Shown: one piece after another, positions 6,708 through 13,985 of the stretch | Layout: each line of letters begins with the position of its first letter | How positions within the stretch are numbered: the first letter of the stretch is position 1 | Assembly (NCBI GenBank): GCA_022729995.1 | Contig: DZBS01000009.1 | Span: forward strand, 1-44,301 | Origin: Draconibacterium orientale | GTDB taxonomy: Bacteria; Bacteroidota; Bacteroidia; Bacteroidales; JAADGE01 | Length of the DNA: 44,301 nt | Reading direction: 5' to 3' | Made by a program: the position numbers and the translations under genes | Notes under the pieces: model-generated | The model's database searches: none | The model's input: only the letters and a program-made list of their open reading frames with translations | Told to the model about the DNA's origin: nothing

Positions 6708-9700
6708 TTAAAAAATCATTAAATACATTGCCAAAGTGTAAATTATTATGTGCAAAGCATAAGTTTGTCCGTTTCCGTTATAAATTCTGCGGAAATATCC
6801 GGCAGCACCGTCGAGATTTTCGGAAGCGGAAGCCCAAAATTTTGAAATATTCGGAGTAACAATAAAGCCGACAGCTTTGTTAAAACCTGCATATATGTTG
6901 TGTGCCATGTGTGTTGTTTCGGGTCTTTCCGGTCTTTCTCCTGAATATGCTATATTGAATTGTTCTACTTTTGTAGCTTTTCTGCTTAAAATGAAAAGCC
7001 AAGCAAAAATCAATGAAAACATTATACCGATTATTATCATAACCCAAGTTCCGTCCCAATATCCGAGGCGTGTTTTTGCCATTGTGTCTGTCCAACTTAG
7101 AGCATCTGTCGGGAAATACGGCATCAAGAAATTTCCGATTGGTTTAAGAATTAAATCGGGGCGAGCCGAAAAAATCATAATTCCGATAATTAAAGTGTAA
7201 ATCGGGATAATAAACCAAATTGAAATATCTTTTACTGTTCGGTGATTATCTTTTAATTGCCCTAAAAATATTGAATGAATTAATCTGAACGAATATAAAA
7301 ATGCGATTGTTCCTGCGAAGAAAACTATTGTTCCTTGAAAATACCAGCCTTTTTCAATTACGGCATTGTAGAAAAGCCATTTTCCTGCAAAACCCGACAA
7401 AGGCGGAACTCCCGAAAGAGTAATAATTCCTATTAAAACAGCGATAAATGCAAACGGCATTCGTTTAATTAATCCGCCCATTTCATACATATTGTGAGTT
7501 TTCAAACGCAATACAACAGCACCGATTGCGAGGAATAATACTGCTTTAAATAAAAAGTGATTTATTGAATATGTAAAGCCTGCAAGCCAGCCTAAATGTG
7601 TCATTATTGAGAATGCGAACAAAATATAACCCAATTGACCGATACTTGAATATGCCAATAATTTTTTTGCGTCTTCCTGAAATGATGCTGCCGTGTTTCC
7701 GACAAGAGCTGTTATTGCTCCAAGCCAACCTAAAAGATAAAGTATTGAATTTTGTCCGGCTGCTTCTGCACCCATCGAAAGGAAAAGAATTATCAACCCA
7801 AAAACTCCTGCTTTAAGTAAAATAGCCGAAACCATTGGCGAAACATCAGATTCTGCTTCTGCATGTGCTCCCGGAAGCCAAATGTGCAATCCGAGAGAAG
7901 CTGTTTTTGTCATAAAACCGACAGCTAAAAGTCCGTAAATTAAATTAGGAGCAAATGCTAAACCTTTTAATGCTTCGAGCGAAATTCCGTTTTGAGAGAA
8001 TGTGAATCCGAATGCTGCCAAAATTAAATATGCTCCTGCAAGAGAGAAAAGCATATAACTTAAACCGTGCGGCATTGATTTTTTTCCGCGGATAATGAGT
8101 ATGTATGAACCTAATGTCATCATTTCCCAAGAGAAGAAAAATTCTATCATATTTGATGCTTGAATAATTCCGCCCAAACCGGCAAACATCATTAAAGCTG
8201 CGGGGTGAAATCCTTTTCGTTGTCCTTTGTATGTGAAACCTGCGATAAGTGTAAGAACTCCGCCGACAATAAATATTGCTCCGAAAATAAATCTTAATAA
8301 ATCGGTTTCGTATAAACCCGGAAGCAAAATATATCCGTAATACGACATTCCTGCAATTGCAATGATATTTTTAACAAAATTGGGCAGAAAATCCAAGAAA
8401 TAAAGAATTGCAATGAAGAATAAGGGAACAAAGAATTTTTCAAAATGTTCGGTTCCGGTTGTGAAAAATGAGCTGTAATATCCTGCTAAATAAGTTAATA
8501 CGCCAACAATTGCAACAGGAATAATTTTTTTCCAATTGATATTAAATTCAGGAAGGTTTACATTGTCGAGTTTTATAGCGTAGCCGAGCCATTTGAAAAG
8601 ATATATTCCTTCAAAAAATGATCCTAACAAAATAACGCCTACCAAATACCAATAACCGGATTGAGAAAGTTGCATTATCAATTCCCATTTTCCGAAAAAC
8701 GACGGAAATGGCGGAAATCCTATTAATGTGAAAACAAATGTTCCGAATAAAACCAATAAAAAAGGCTTTTTACGAAGATTTGCCCAATCTCTTATATTAT
8801 CTGCTTTTATGATTCCGCTGAGCCAGAATAAACCTGCTTTTGCAAGAAAATGGCTTATAAAAATTGCAATTGCAATGAATGTAAATTTTTCACCTAAAAA
8901 AGGTTTCATTCCAAGTATAGCAACTATTAATCCGATTTGACCGACAGATGAATACCCGAGCAATCGTTGCGGATTTGTTTGTTTTATTCCTAAAAGATTT
9001 GAACCTACAAATGTGATTAAACCAAAACCCAAAACAATTTCAAACGTTTGAGGATTTCCGGCAGGTAAAACTTTATAGAGTGCAAATAATACCGCACTTG
9101 CCGAAGCAGCCGAAAGCATTGCCGAGGTTCCGGGTTTGATACTTTCGTAAACATCAAGTGCCCATCCGTTTGCCGGAAAAGGTTTTAATTCCAATAAAAG
9201 TGATGCAAGAATCAAAAACAATGCTACTGCTCCGCCTTTTGAAAGCATCATGTTTGCTTGAATGAAATCTGCAATATTCAAAGAACCTGTAAAATAATAC
9301 CCGAAAACTATTCCTATGAGTAAAAGACTTGAAATAATTCCGGTGGCTATCATGTATTTAAAACCCGAAGAAATCGAGTTTCTGTTTCTTTCAAGAACAA
9401 TTAAACCGGCTGTGGCAATGCTTTGAATTTCGAGGAAAACAAATAAATTGAAAATATCCTGAGTCAGAACAACTTGGTTTAAACTCATGATAAAAATAAG
9501 GTAAACAACAACAGCATTTTTCCCTGTTTTAACGAGTGTATCAAAGAGATAAATTCCGCCCAAAAGTCCTATTGAATTTATCAATAAAATAATTATTGAT
9601 TCCGAAACACCTATTTGTAAATTGATAGAAAACGGAGGTTTATATCCTGCGGTAAAAATTTGCACTGTTTCTTGGTTTCCAAAGTAAAAAGCCTGTGCCC

Positions 9701-9839
9701 ATTGTGCGGAGATAAATGTTAAAATGCCTATTGTGAGAAGCATTATAACGGCACTGAGTTTATTACTGTTTTTACCCAAAAAACCAATAGCAAAAGCAAC
9801 TCCGAGAGATATTGATATGATATGAATTGGTGAAATCAT
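6708..9839 (-). CDS. fused double antiporter subunit (MbxH-MbxH'-like, two MrpD/NuoL-M modules)
   Basis: One uninterrupted 1043-residue frame carries two complete MrpD/NuoLM antiporter modules (about 1-460 and 500-950), each with about 14 helices, plus a C-terminal tail with a further helix. Module 1 shows the helix-5 Glu (E137 in FVFLEIQS), helix-7 Lys (K219 in LELKPFP) and helix-12 Lys (K334 in HFLAKAG). Its helix-8 Lys position is Ser/Ala (about 246-249). Module 2 has E572 (SWEMM), K645 (MTKTAS), K676 (ILLKAG) and K765 (HFLFKA), a complete set of proton-path residues. In the archaeal Mbx/MBS operon, H and H' are separate genes. The protein should translocate H+ or Na+, driven by the redox arm. 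It lies between mrpC and nuoH. Confidence 0.92.
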   Translation of the reverse strand: MISPIHIISISLGVAFAIGFLGKNSNKLSAVIMLLTIGILTFISAQWAQAFYFGNQETVQIFTAGYKPPFSINLQIGVSESIIILLINSIGLLGGIYLFDTLVKTGKNAVVVYLIFIMSLNQVVLTQDIFNLFVFLEIQSIATAGLIVLERNRNSISSGFKYMIATGIISSLLLIGIVFGYYFTGSLNIADFIQANMMLSKGGAVALFLILASLLLELKPFPANGWALDVYESIKPGTSAMLSAASASAVLFALYKVLPAGNPQTFEIVLGFGLITFVGSNLLGIKQTNPQRLLGYSSVGQIGLIVAILGMKPFLGEKFTFIAIAIFISHFLAKAGLFWLSGIIKADNIRDWANLRKKPFLLVLFGTFVFTLIGFPPFPSFFGKWELIMQLSQSGYWYLVGVILLGSFFEGIYLFKWLGYAIKLDNVNLPEFNINWKKIIPVAIVGVLTYLAGYYSSFFTTGTEHFEKFFVPLFFIAILYFLDFLPNFVKNIIAIAGMSYYGYILLPGLYETDLLRFIFGAIFIVGGVLTLIAGFTYKGQRKGFHPAALMMFAGLGGIIQASNMIEFFFSWEMMTLGSYILIIRGKKSMPHGLSYMLFSLAGAYLILAAFGFTFSQNGISLEALKGLAFAPNLIYGLLAVGFMTKTASLGLHIWLPGAHAEAESDVSPMVSAILLKAGVFGLIILFLSMGAEAAGQNSILYLLGWLGAITALVGNTAASFQEDAKKLLAYSSIGQLGYILFAFSIMTHLGWLAGFTYSINHFLFKAVLFLAIGAVVLRLKTHNMYEMGGLIKRMPFAFIAVLIGIITLSGVPPLSGFAGKWLFYNAVIEKGWYFQGTIVFFAGTIAFLYSFRLIHSIFLGQLKDNHRTVKDISIWFIIPIYTLIIGIMIFSARPDLILKPIGNFLMPYFPTDALSWTDTMAKTRLGYWDGTWVMIIIGIMFSLIFAWLFILSRKATKVEQFNIAYSGERPERPETTHMAHNIYAGFNKAVGFIVTPNISKFWASASENLDGAAGYFRRIYNGNGQTYALHIIIYTLAMYLMIF

Positions 9840-9879
9840 TTTGAATTTTTTTAACTTATTAATTGAAAAGTATTGGTTT

Positions 9880-10251
9880 TTACCATTTTAAATCCGTAAA
9901 AGATTCAATATCCAATGTTTTTTTATCTTGATATAGTTTTAAAACATAAGCCAGCATTAGTGCAGTAACTCCAAGTCCGATAACAATTGAAGTTAAAACC
10001 AAAGCTTGCGGAACAGGGTCTGCAATTTTATTTACTGCATCTTTTAAACTTACGGCACTGTCGATAATAGGAGCGGTGCTGTTTTTGACATAAGCGATAC
10101 TTACAATAATAATGTTGATTCCTGTATCGAATAGCGAAAACCCGATGACAATTTTGAGCAAATTTTTATAAGTTAGTATTGCCCAAATACCTAAAACAAT
10201 GAGTAAAAATCCCGTAATCATTGCGATATATTCTAAACTGAAGTAGCTCAT
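9880..10251 (-). CDS. mrpC: MrpC/MbxG (NuoK-like) subunit
   Basis: This 123-residue, three-helix protein of the NuoK/MrpC/MnhC family has the MrpC-specific segment DPVPQALVLTSIVIGLGVTA (about 78-97) and the ILTYKNLLKIVIGFSLF segment before helix 2. A loop of about 25 residues separates helices 2 and 3, as in MrpC and unlike NuoK. It belongs to the membrane arm and lies between mrpB and the double antiporter gene, with small gaps (13 and 40 bp). The start is ATG 10251. Confidence 0.93.
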   Translation of the reverse strand: MSYFSLEYIAMITGFLLIVLGIWAILTYKNLLKIVIGFSLFDTGINIIIVSIAYVKNSTAPIIDSAVSLKDAVNKIADPVPQALVLTSIVIGLGVTALMLAYVLKLYQDKKTLDIESFTDLKW

Positions 10252-10264
10252 TTATTAATGTATT

Positions 10265-10984
10265 TTAAATTTCTATTTCCGATTGATTTTCACTCAAAGT
10301 TTCAACAATTCCCGATAATTCTGCACCAACTTTTAGTCCGATAAAAGAATATATTACAGGAATTATTCCGGCACTTAGTAATTCGCCGAAAGTTCCGAGT
10401 GGCAAAATTTTGTTATCTAAAAATCCTAAACCTATTATAGCACCCAAAGCTCCGAGAATTGCGAATGAGAATCCCGAAAGCGACTCGATGTATTCAATAA
10501 CTTTATGATTTACTTTGAATTGCGGATTTGCCAAAAGCATTAATACAAAACCTGTTGCAATTACAGCTCCGCCTTGAAAACCTCCGCCCGGAGTTAAATG
10601 TCCGTTGATAAAAATGTAAACACCGAACATGAATATTGTAGGAACAAGAGCTTTTGTTGCTGTTTCGAGCAACTCGCTTGTTTTTCGTAATTTTGAAAAA
10701 CGAAGAGTTTCGTCTTTTTCACTTTTTGATATTTTCAGAAAAAATCCGATGACGGAAGCCGTGAGAAATAAAATGACAACTTCTCCCAAAGTATCTAAGC
10801 CTCTGTATGTGATAACAATTGCTGTTACGATATTGGCTGCACCTGCACCGTGTTCGGCATTTTCTGTATAATATTTTGCTAAATCCGAAAGTTTATCGTT
10901 TCCGTGAAAATTTTGAATCAGCGGAATAAACATTAGCGAAAAGCCTATAAGGATAGCTAATATTAAGCCTTTTTTAAGCATCAT
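10265..10984 (-). CDS. mrpB: MrpB/MbxF-type subunit (MbxE-F fused form)
   Basis: This 239-residue membrane protein has an N-terminal part (about 1-95) resembling the MbhE/MbxE domain, marked by YRGLDTLGEVVILFL, and a C-terminal MrpB domain marked by NGHLTPGGGFQGGAVIA (about 127-143) followed by four helices. Stand-alone MrpB is about 140 residues long, so this is the fused version. Its N-terminus overlaps the upstream 81-residue gene by 11 bp, indicating translational coupling. Two ATGs are adjacent (10984 and 10981); either could be used. Confidence 0.92.
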   Translation of the reverse strand: MMLKKGLILAILIGFSLMFIPLIQNFHGNDKLSDLAKYYTENAEHGAGAANIVTAIVITYRGLDTLGEVVILFLTASVIGFFLKISKSEKDETLRFSKLRKTSELLETATKALVPTIFMFGVYIFINGHLTPGGGFQGGAVIATGFVLMLLANPQFKVNHKVIEYIESLSGFSFAILGALGAIIGLGFLDNKILPLGTFGELLSAGIIPVIYSFIGLKVGAELSGIVETLSENQSEIEI

Positions 10985-11219
10985 GGTTTTTTATTTTATT
11001 TAATACGTAGAAAAAAATAACAGTTGTCAGGCCGCTTCCTATTGCGGCTTCTGTCATTGCAACATCTGGAGCGGCAAGCAGAAGAAAAATTACCGAAGTA
11101 AATAATCCGACAGTGCCCATTGCAATAATTGCTACCGTTATATTTTTGTGGATTATCGCAATTACAGCCAAAACCAATACAATTAACGATAGAATGAGTG
11201 TTGATATAGTATAAAGCAT
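10974..11219 (-). CDS. MbhD/MbxD-like small antiporter subunit
   Basis: This 81-residue protein has three predicted helices and the family segment LLAAPDVAMTEAAIGSGLTT (about 47-66), typical of the MbhD / MrpA C-terminal domain (DUF4040-like). In Mrp antiporters this domain forms the tail of MrpA; in Mbh/Mbx complexes it is a separate gene, as here. Its free-standing form and the absence of a full MrpA argue for an Mbx-type complex rather than a plain Mrp Na+/H+ antiporter. It overlaps the next gene (mrpB) by 11 bp. Confidence 0.9.
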   Translation of the reverse strand: MLYTISTLILSLIVLVLAVIAIIHKNITVAIIAMGTVGLFTSVIFLLLAAPDVAMTEAAIGSGLTTVIFFYVLNKIKNHDA

Positions 11220-11228
11220 TTTCTTTAT

Positions 11229-11609
11229 TTAATTTAACGGTTCTTTTGAAATTATTTCAGATTGTTCTTCCGGTTTGGCAACTTTGAGTTTCGGTTTCAG
11301 AAGATCAATAATGGCTCTGCGAGTCATGTGAACTCCCGAAAAGTGTGCTGCTCTTGCCAAAACATGAGAAGAAACCGGATTTGTTATCAAAACAAAAATT
11401 ATAAGAACAATTATTTTTCCTATCCAATCGAAATTTATAATTCCTATTCCGAGCAGTGTAAGAATTGTTCCTAAGGTTGAAGCTTTTGTTCCTGCCTGTA
11501 TTCTGTTAAATAAATCGGGCATTCGCAGAAGTCCGAGTGCTCCGAGGAACAGAAACAGCGACCCGATAAGTGTTATAATTGCACCCGCAATATCAATATA
11601 TAAATTCAT
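11229..11609 (-). CDS. mrpG: MrpG/MbxC subunit
   Basis: This 126-residue protein with three helices belongs to the MrpG/MnhG/PhaG family. It shows GSLFLFLGALGLLRMPDLFNR (about 16-36) followed by the QAGTKASTLGT motif and the P-V-S-S-H-x-L-A-R-A-A segment (about 82-92), all characteristic of MrpG. A hydrophilic tail of about 35 residues follows. It lies between mrpF and the MbxD-like gene, with gaps of 21 and 9 bp. Confidence 0.93.
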   Translation of the reverse strand: MNLYIDIAGAIITLIGSLFLFLGALGLLRMPDLFNRIQAGTKASTLGTILTLLGIGIINFDWIGKIIVLIIFVLITNPVSSHVLARAAHFSGVHMTRRAIIDLLKPKLKVAKPEEQSEIISKEPLN

Positions 11610-11630
11610 TGTGTAATGTGTTATAATGTT

Positions 11631-11891
11631 TTACAAGCCTTTTTCCAAATATTTTGCAATGATAATGACTCCTACGAAACTCAGAAGTCCGTAAACCACA
11701 GCAACGTCCAAATAAATGGCTCGTTCGGTGAAATAGGCAATAATTCCGATGATTCCGATTGATGAAACTGTCATAACGTCGATAGCTGCCGTGCGGTCGA
11801 AAATTGTGCGACCCAGCATAAAGCGTATCAGCGATAAAATTATCGCCAGTGCAGCAATGCCCAATGCGATGTATAAAATAATGTTAACCAT
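11631..11891 (-). CDS. mrpF: MrpF/MbxB subunit
   Basis: This 86-residue, three-helix protein of the MrpF/MnhF/PhaF family contains the family core RFMLGRTIFDRTAAIDVMTV (about 22-41), equivalent to R-x-x-x-G-P-T-x-x-D-R-x-x-A-x-D in MrpF. Its start codon lies inside the end of mrpE (8-bp overlap), implying coupled translation. Confidence 0.93.
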   Translation of the reverse strand: MVNIILYIALGIAALAIILSLIRFMLGRTIFDRTAAIDVMTVSSIGIIGIIAYFTERAIYLDVAVVYGLLSFVGVIIIAKYLEKGL

Positions 11892-12378
11892 AAATTACCT
11901 CCAAATATTTTTCAAATGTTCTTACAATAGAGTTTGTTGCTTTTTTTGTATCAATATCTGTGATTGCTACTTGATGTATATACATTTTGTCGTCGATAAT
12001 GTCCACTGTTAAAGTTCCGGGTGTGAGAGTGATGCTGTTTGCCAATATCAATCTGCCCATTTTGGATTTTAATTTGGTATTCACTTCCAAAATTCCCGGA
12101 TTAATAGGCAGTGAAGGTGAAAGAACAATTTTTGCAACATCAAAGTTTGCTTTAATCAATTCCCAAATGAAAACAAAAATGTATGCAATCATGTAAAAAA
12201 TGCTTTTGGGGTTGAGTTTCAAATCTGAAAACAAATCGCACTTTGTGCAAAACATCAAAGTAACTGTCAAAGAAACTATAACTCCAATTCCTATAACGGG
12301 AAGTTTCAAATTCCCGTTTAGCAAAAGCCATGTAACAAGAATTACCAGGAATGTGATTGAAATATTTTTTAATTTCAT
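11884..12378 (-). CDS. mrpE: MrpE/MbxA subunit, first gene of the Mbx-like operon
   Basis: This 164-residue protein of the MrpE/MnhE family has two to three N-terminal helices, then a cytoplasmic domain with ELIKANFDVAKIVLSP and the segment ILANSITLTPGTLTVDI (about 113-129), the hallmark of MrpE. It is the 5'-most gene of the run, as MbxA is in the archaeal operon. Upstream lies 266 bp of non-coding sequence and then the stop of the cytochrome b-PAS gene on the same strand. I could not find a clear TAnnTTTG box for it, so read-through from the octaheme operon is possible. Confidence 0.93.
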   Translation of the reverse strand: MKLKNISITFLVILVTWLLLNGNLKLPVIGIGVIVSLTVTLMFCTKCDLFSDLKLNPKSIFYMIAYIFVFIWELIKANFDVAKIVLSPSLPINPGILEVNTKLKSKMGRLILANSITLTPGTLTVDIIDDKMYIHQVAITDIDTKKATNSIVRTFEKYLEVIYG

Positions 12379-12644
12379 GTTAATGTATTTTTAATAATCC
12401 AAATATTTACCTATGTTGAGAGACTGATTTGTTGCCACAATGATAAACTCTTTTCATTTAAAAAAATGTTTTTAATAACTTCTTTTTTTATGTTTTATAA
12501 TTATTATTTTTTATCAAACGAGTAAACGTCAGATATACAGCCTTATGTGTTGTCGTTGTTGATATGTAGTTAAATAAAACATGTTCAGAAACATTTAAAA
12601 ATATGACAGATGTCTAAAAATATTGTTATTCATATCAAATATTG
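12379..12644. other. intergenic spacer upstream of the Mbx-like operon
   Basis: This AT-rich spacer of 266 bp separates two genes on the minus strand. I see no convincing ORF, no perfect terminator hairpin and no full TTTG-N19-TAnnTTTG promoter in it. It is where an operon promoter would be expected, so a weaker or non-consensus promoter may be present. Confidence 0.5.
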
Positions 12645-13961
12645 CTATTCGGTAATATCAATTATAAAACCTTCCATTCCAACAATTTCACCTTTTTTAT
12701 ATATTGGATTTGCAGATAGAAGATGTTTTCCTTGTGATTCGTCTTTACATTTTCTTGTAGCAATTCTACCGGAAATAATATCTCCGGTCATTACATGTTT
12801 AACAATTTCTTCTAACTCTTTCATGTCTTCTTCTTTACGACTAAGCGAATAATGTTTTCCTATAACTTGGTTTTTATCTTCACATTTATACATTTTTAAC
12901 CAAGCATCGTTTACGTCTTCAAAATAACCGTCCTTGTTTATCCTGTAATATCCGGCAGAACTGCTTCTTACTGTGTTATACATTTGTAATGTATCAATTT
13001 CAATAGAAGAAATGTCAACAATAAATCCTTCCATTCCTATTACTTTTTCGTTTTCGAATATAGGGTTTGCAGATAAAATATGATATCCCAATGAGCCGTC
13101 TTTATTTTTCCTGACTACATGTTTGGCTAAAACTTTTTTTCCTGTTAAAACTTTATCGAAAATGTTTTTAAGGTCTTTAACTTTATCTTCTGTTCTTGTT
13201 ACAGAAAAATGTTGTCCGAGTATTTCCGATTCATTTGAATATCCGTATAATAGAAGCCATGCGTTATTAACTTGAACAAATTTCCCCTCTGTATTAATTC
13301 TATAATATCCTGCAGTACTATTTTCTACAGCTTTTCTCATATTTGTGAGGTATTCTTCTTTTTTATCAATATCAACAACTTCCCAGCCCGTAATCATCGC
13401 CTTTATCGAAGTAAGAATTTTTTCACCCGTTGTTGTTAAATAAATGTGTGCGATAACAAATGCTATTAGAGAAAATGCTCCTATTGTGTGAAAAACAGCA
13501 ATTGTTCTTAAGCCGCCTTCTGTAATGGAATGTTCCGGATTTAGGTATGAGAGATATATAAATCCAGTAATAACTTGAATTGGAATTACCAAAAGTTTTA
13601 GACCTAAATATATAAGGCGTTGAAGCGGGTTAAATTTTGTATATCTGGTTTTATGAGTAGGGTGAGGCGAGCCTTTAAAAATTCCGGAAACATAATATTG
13701 AAATTGTTCTTTTACAAGTTTCAACGAAGGTCTATATTGTTTCCATTCGCCTGTTGTAAAATGCCAAAATATTGCAAAAATAATTAATACCAAAAAAGTC
13801 CAACTCGCAATATTATGCCAGTTTACTGCATTTTCGTAGCCGAATAATTCAAAAGAACTGTGTATTTCAAAACCTGTGAGCATTAAGAAGAAAATAAGTA
13901 ATGCTTGCGACCAATGCCAGAATCTCTCGAACGAACTGTATATATATGTTTGTTTTTTCAT
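12645..13961 (-). CDS. cytochrome b561-type electron-transfer protein fused to two PAS domains
   Basis: This 438-residue protein has a four-helix di-heme cytochrome b domain at residues 1-190 (PF01292 type). Candidate heme-ligand histidines are His16, His49, His67, His158 and His172. Such proteins pass quinol electrons to periplasmic partners. Residues about 205-318 and 324-438 are two similar PAS domains. Each has a Tyr-Tyr-Arg-Ile-Asn strand start, a V-N-x-A-W-L segment, a Leu-Ser-Ala-Asn-Pro-Ile strand and an ending G-M-E-G-F-I-x-D-I. No kinase, GGDEF or other output domain follows. The topology (even helix count) should place the PAS pair in the cytoplasm. The gene follows the octaheme cytochrome by 24 bp, so the pair likely forms a quinol:octaheme oxidoreductase. 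PAS sensing of redox state or ligand may gate it, which is inference. Confidence 0.88.
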   Translation of the reverse strand: MKKQTYIYSSFERFWHWSQALLIFFLMLTGFEIHSSFELFGYENAVNWHNIASWTFLVLIIFAIFWHFTTGEWKQYRPSLKLVKEQFQYYVSGIFKGSPHPTHKTRYTKFNPLQRLIYLGLKLLVIPIQVITGFIYLSYLNPEHSITEGGLRTIAVFHTIGAFSLIAFVIAHIYLTTTGEKILTSIKAMITGWEVVDIDKKEEYLTNMRKAVENSTAGYYRINTEGKFVQVNNAWLLLYGYSNESEILGQHFSVTRTEDKVKDLKNIFDKVLTGKKVLAKHVVRKNKDGSLGYHILSANPIFENEKVIGMEGFIVDISSIEIDTLQMYNTVRSSSAGYYRINKDGYFEDVNDAWLKMYKCEDKNQVIGKHYSLSRKEEDMKELEEIVKHVMTGDIISGRIATRKCKDESQGKHLLSANPIYKKGEIVGMEGFIIDITE

Positions 13962-13985
13962 TTTTATTTAAATTAATATTTTACA

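Noticed and set aside
3221-12378. Respiratory complex I, or a plain Mrp Na+/H+ antiporter beside a NiFe hydrogenase
   Set aside because: There are no NuoEFG genes and no MrpA, the NuoD-like subunit lacks half the Ni ligands and NuoB lacks one cluster Cys. A single Mbx/MBS-type complex explains all genes better.
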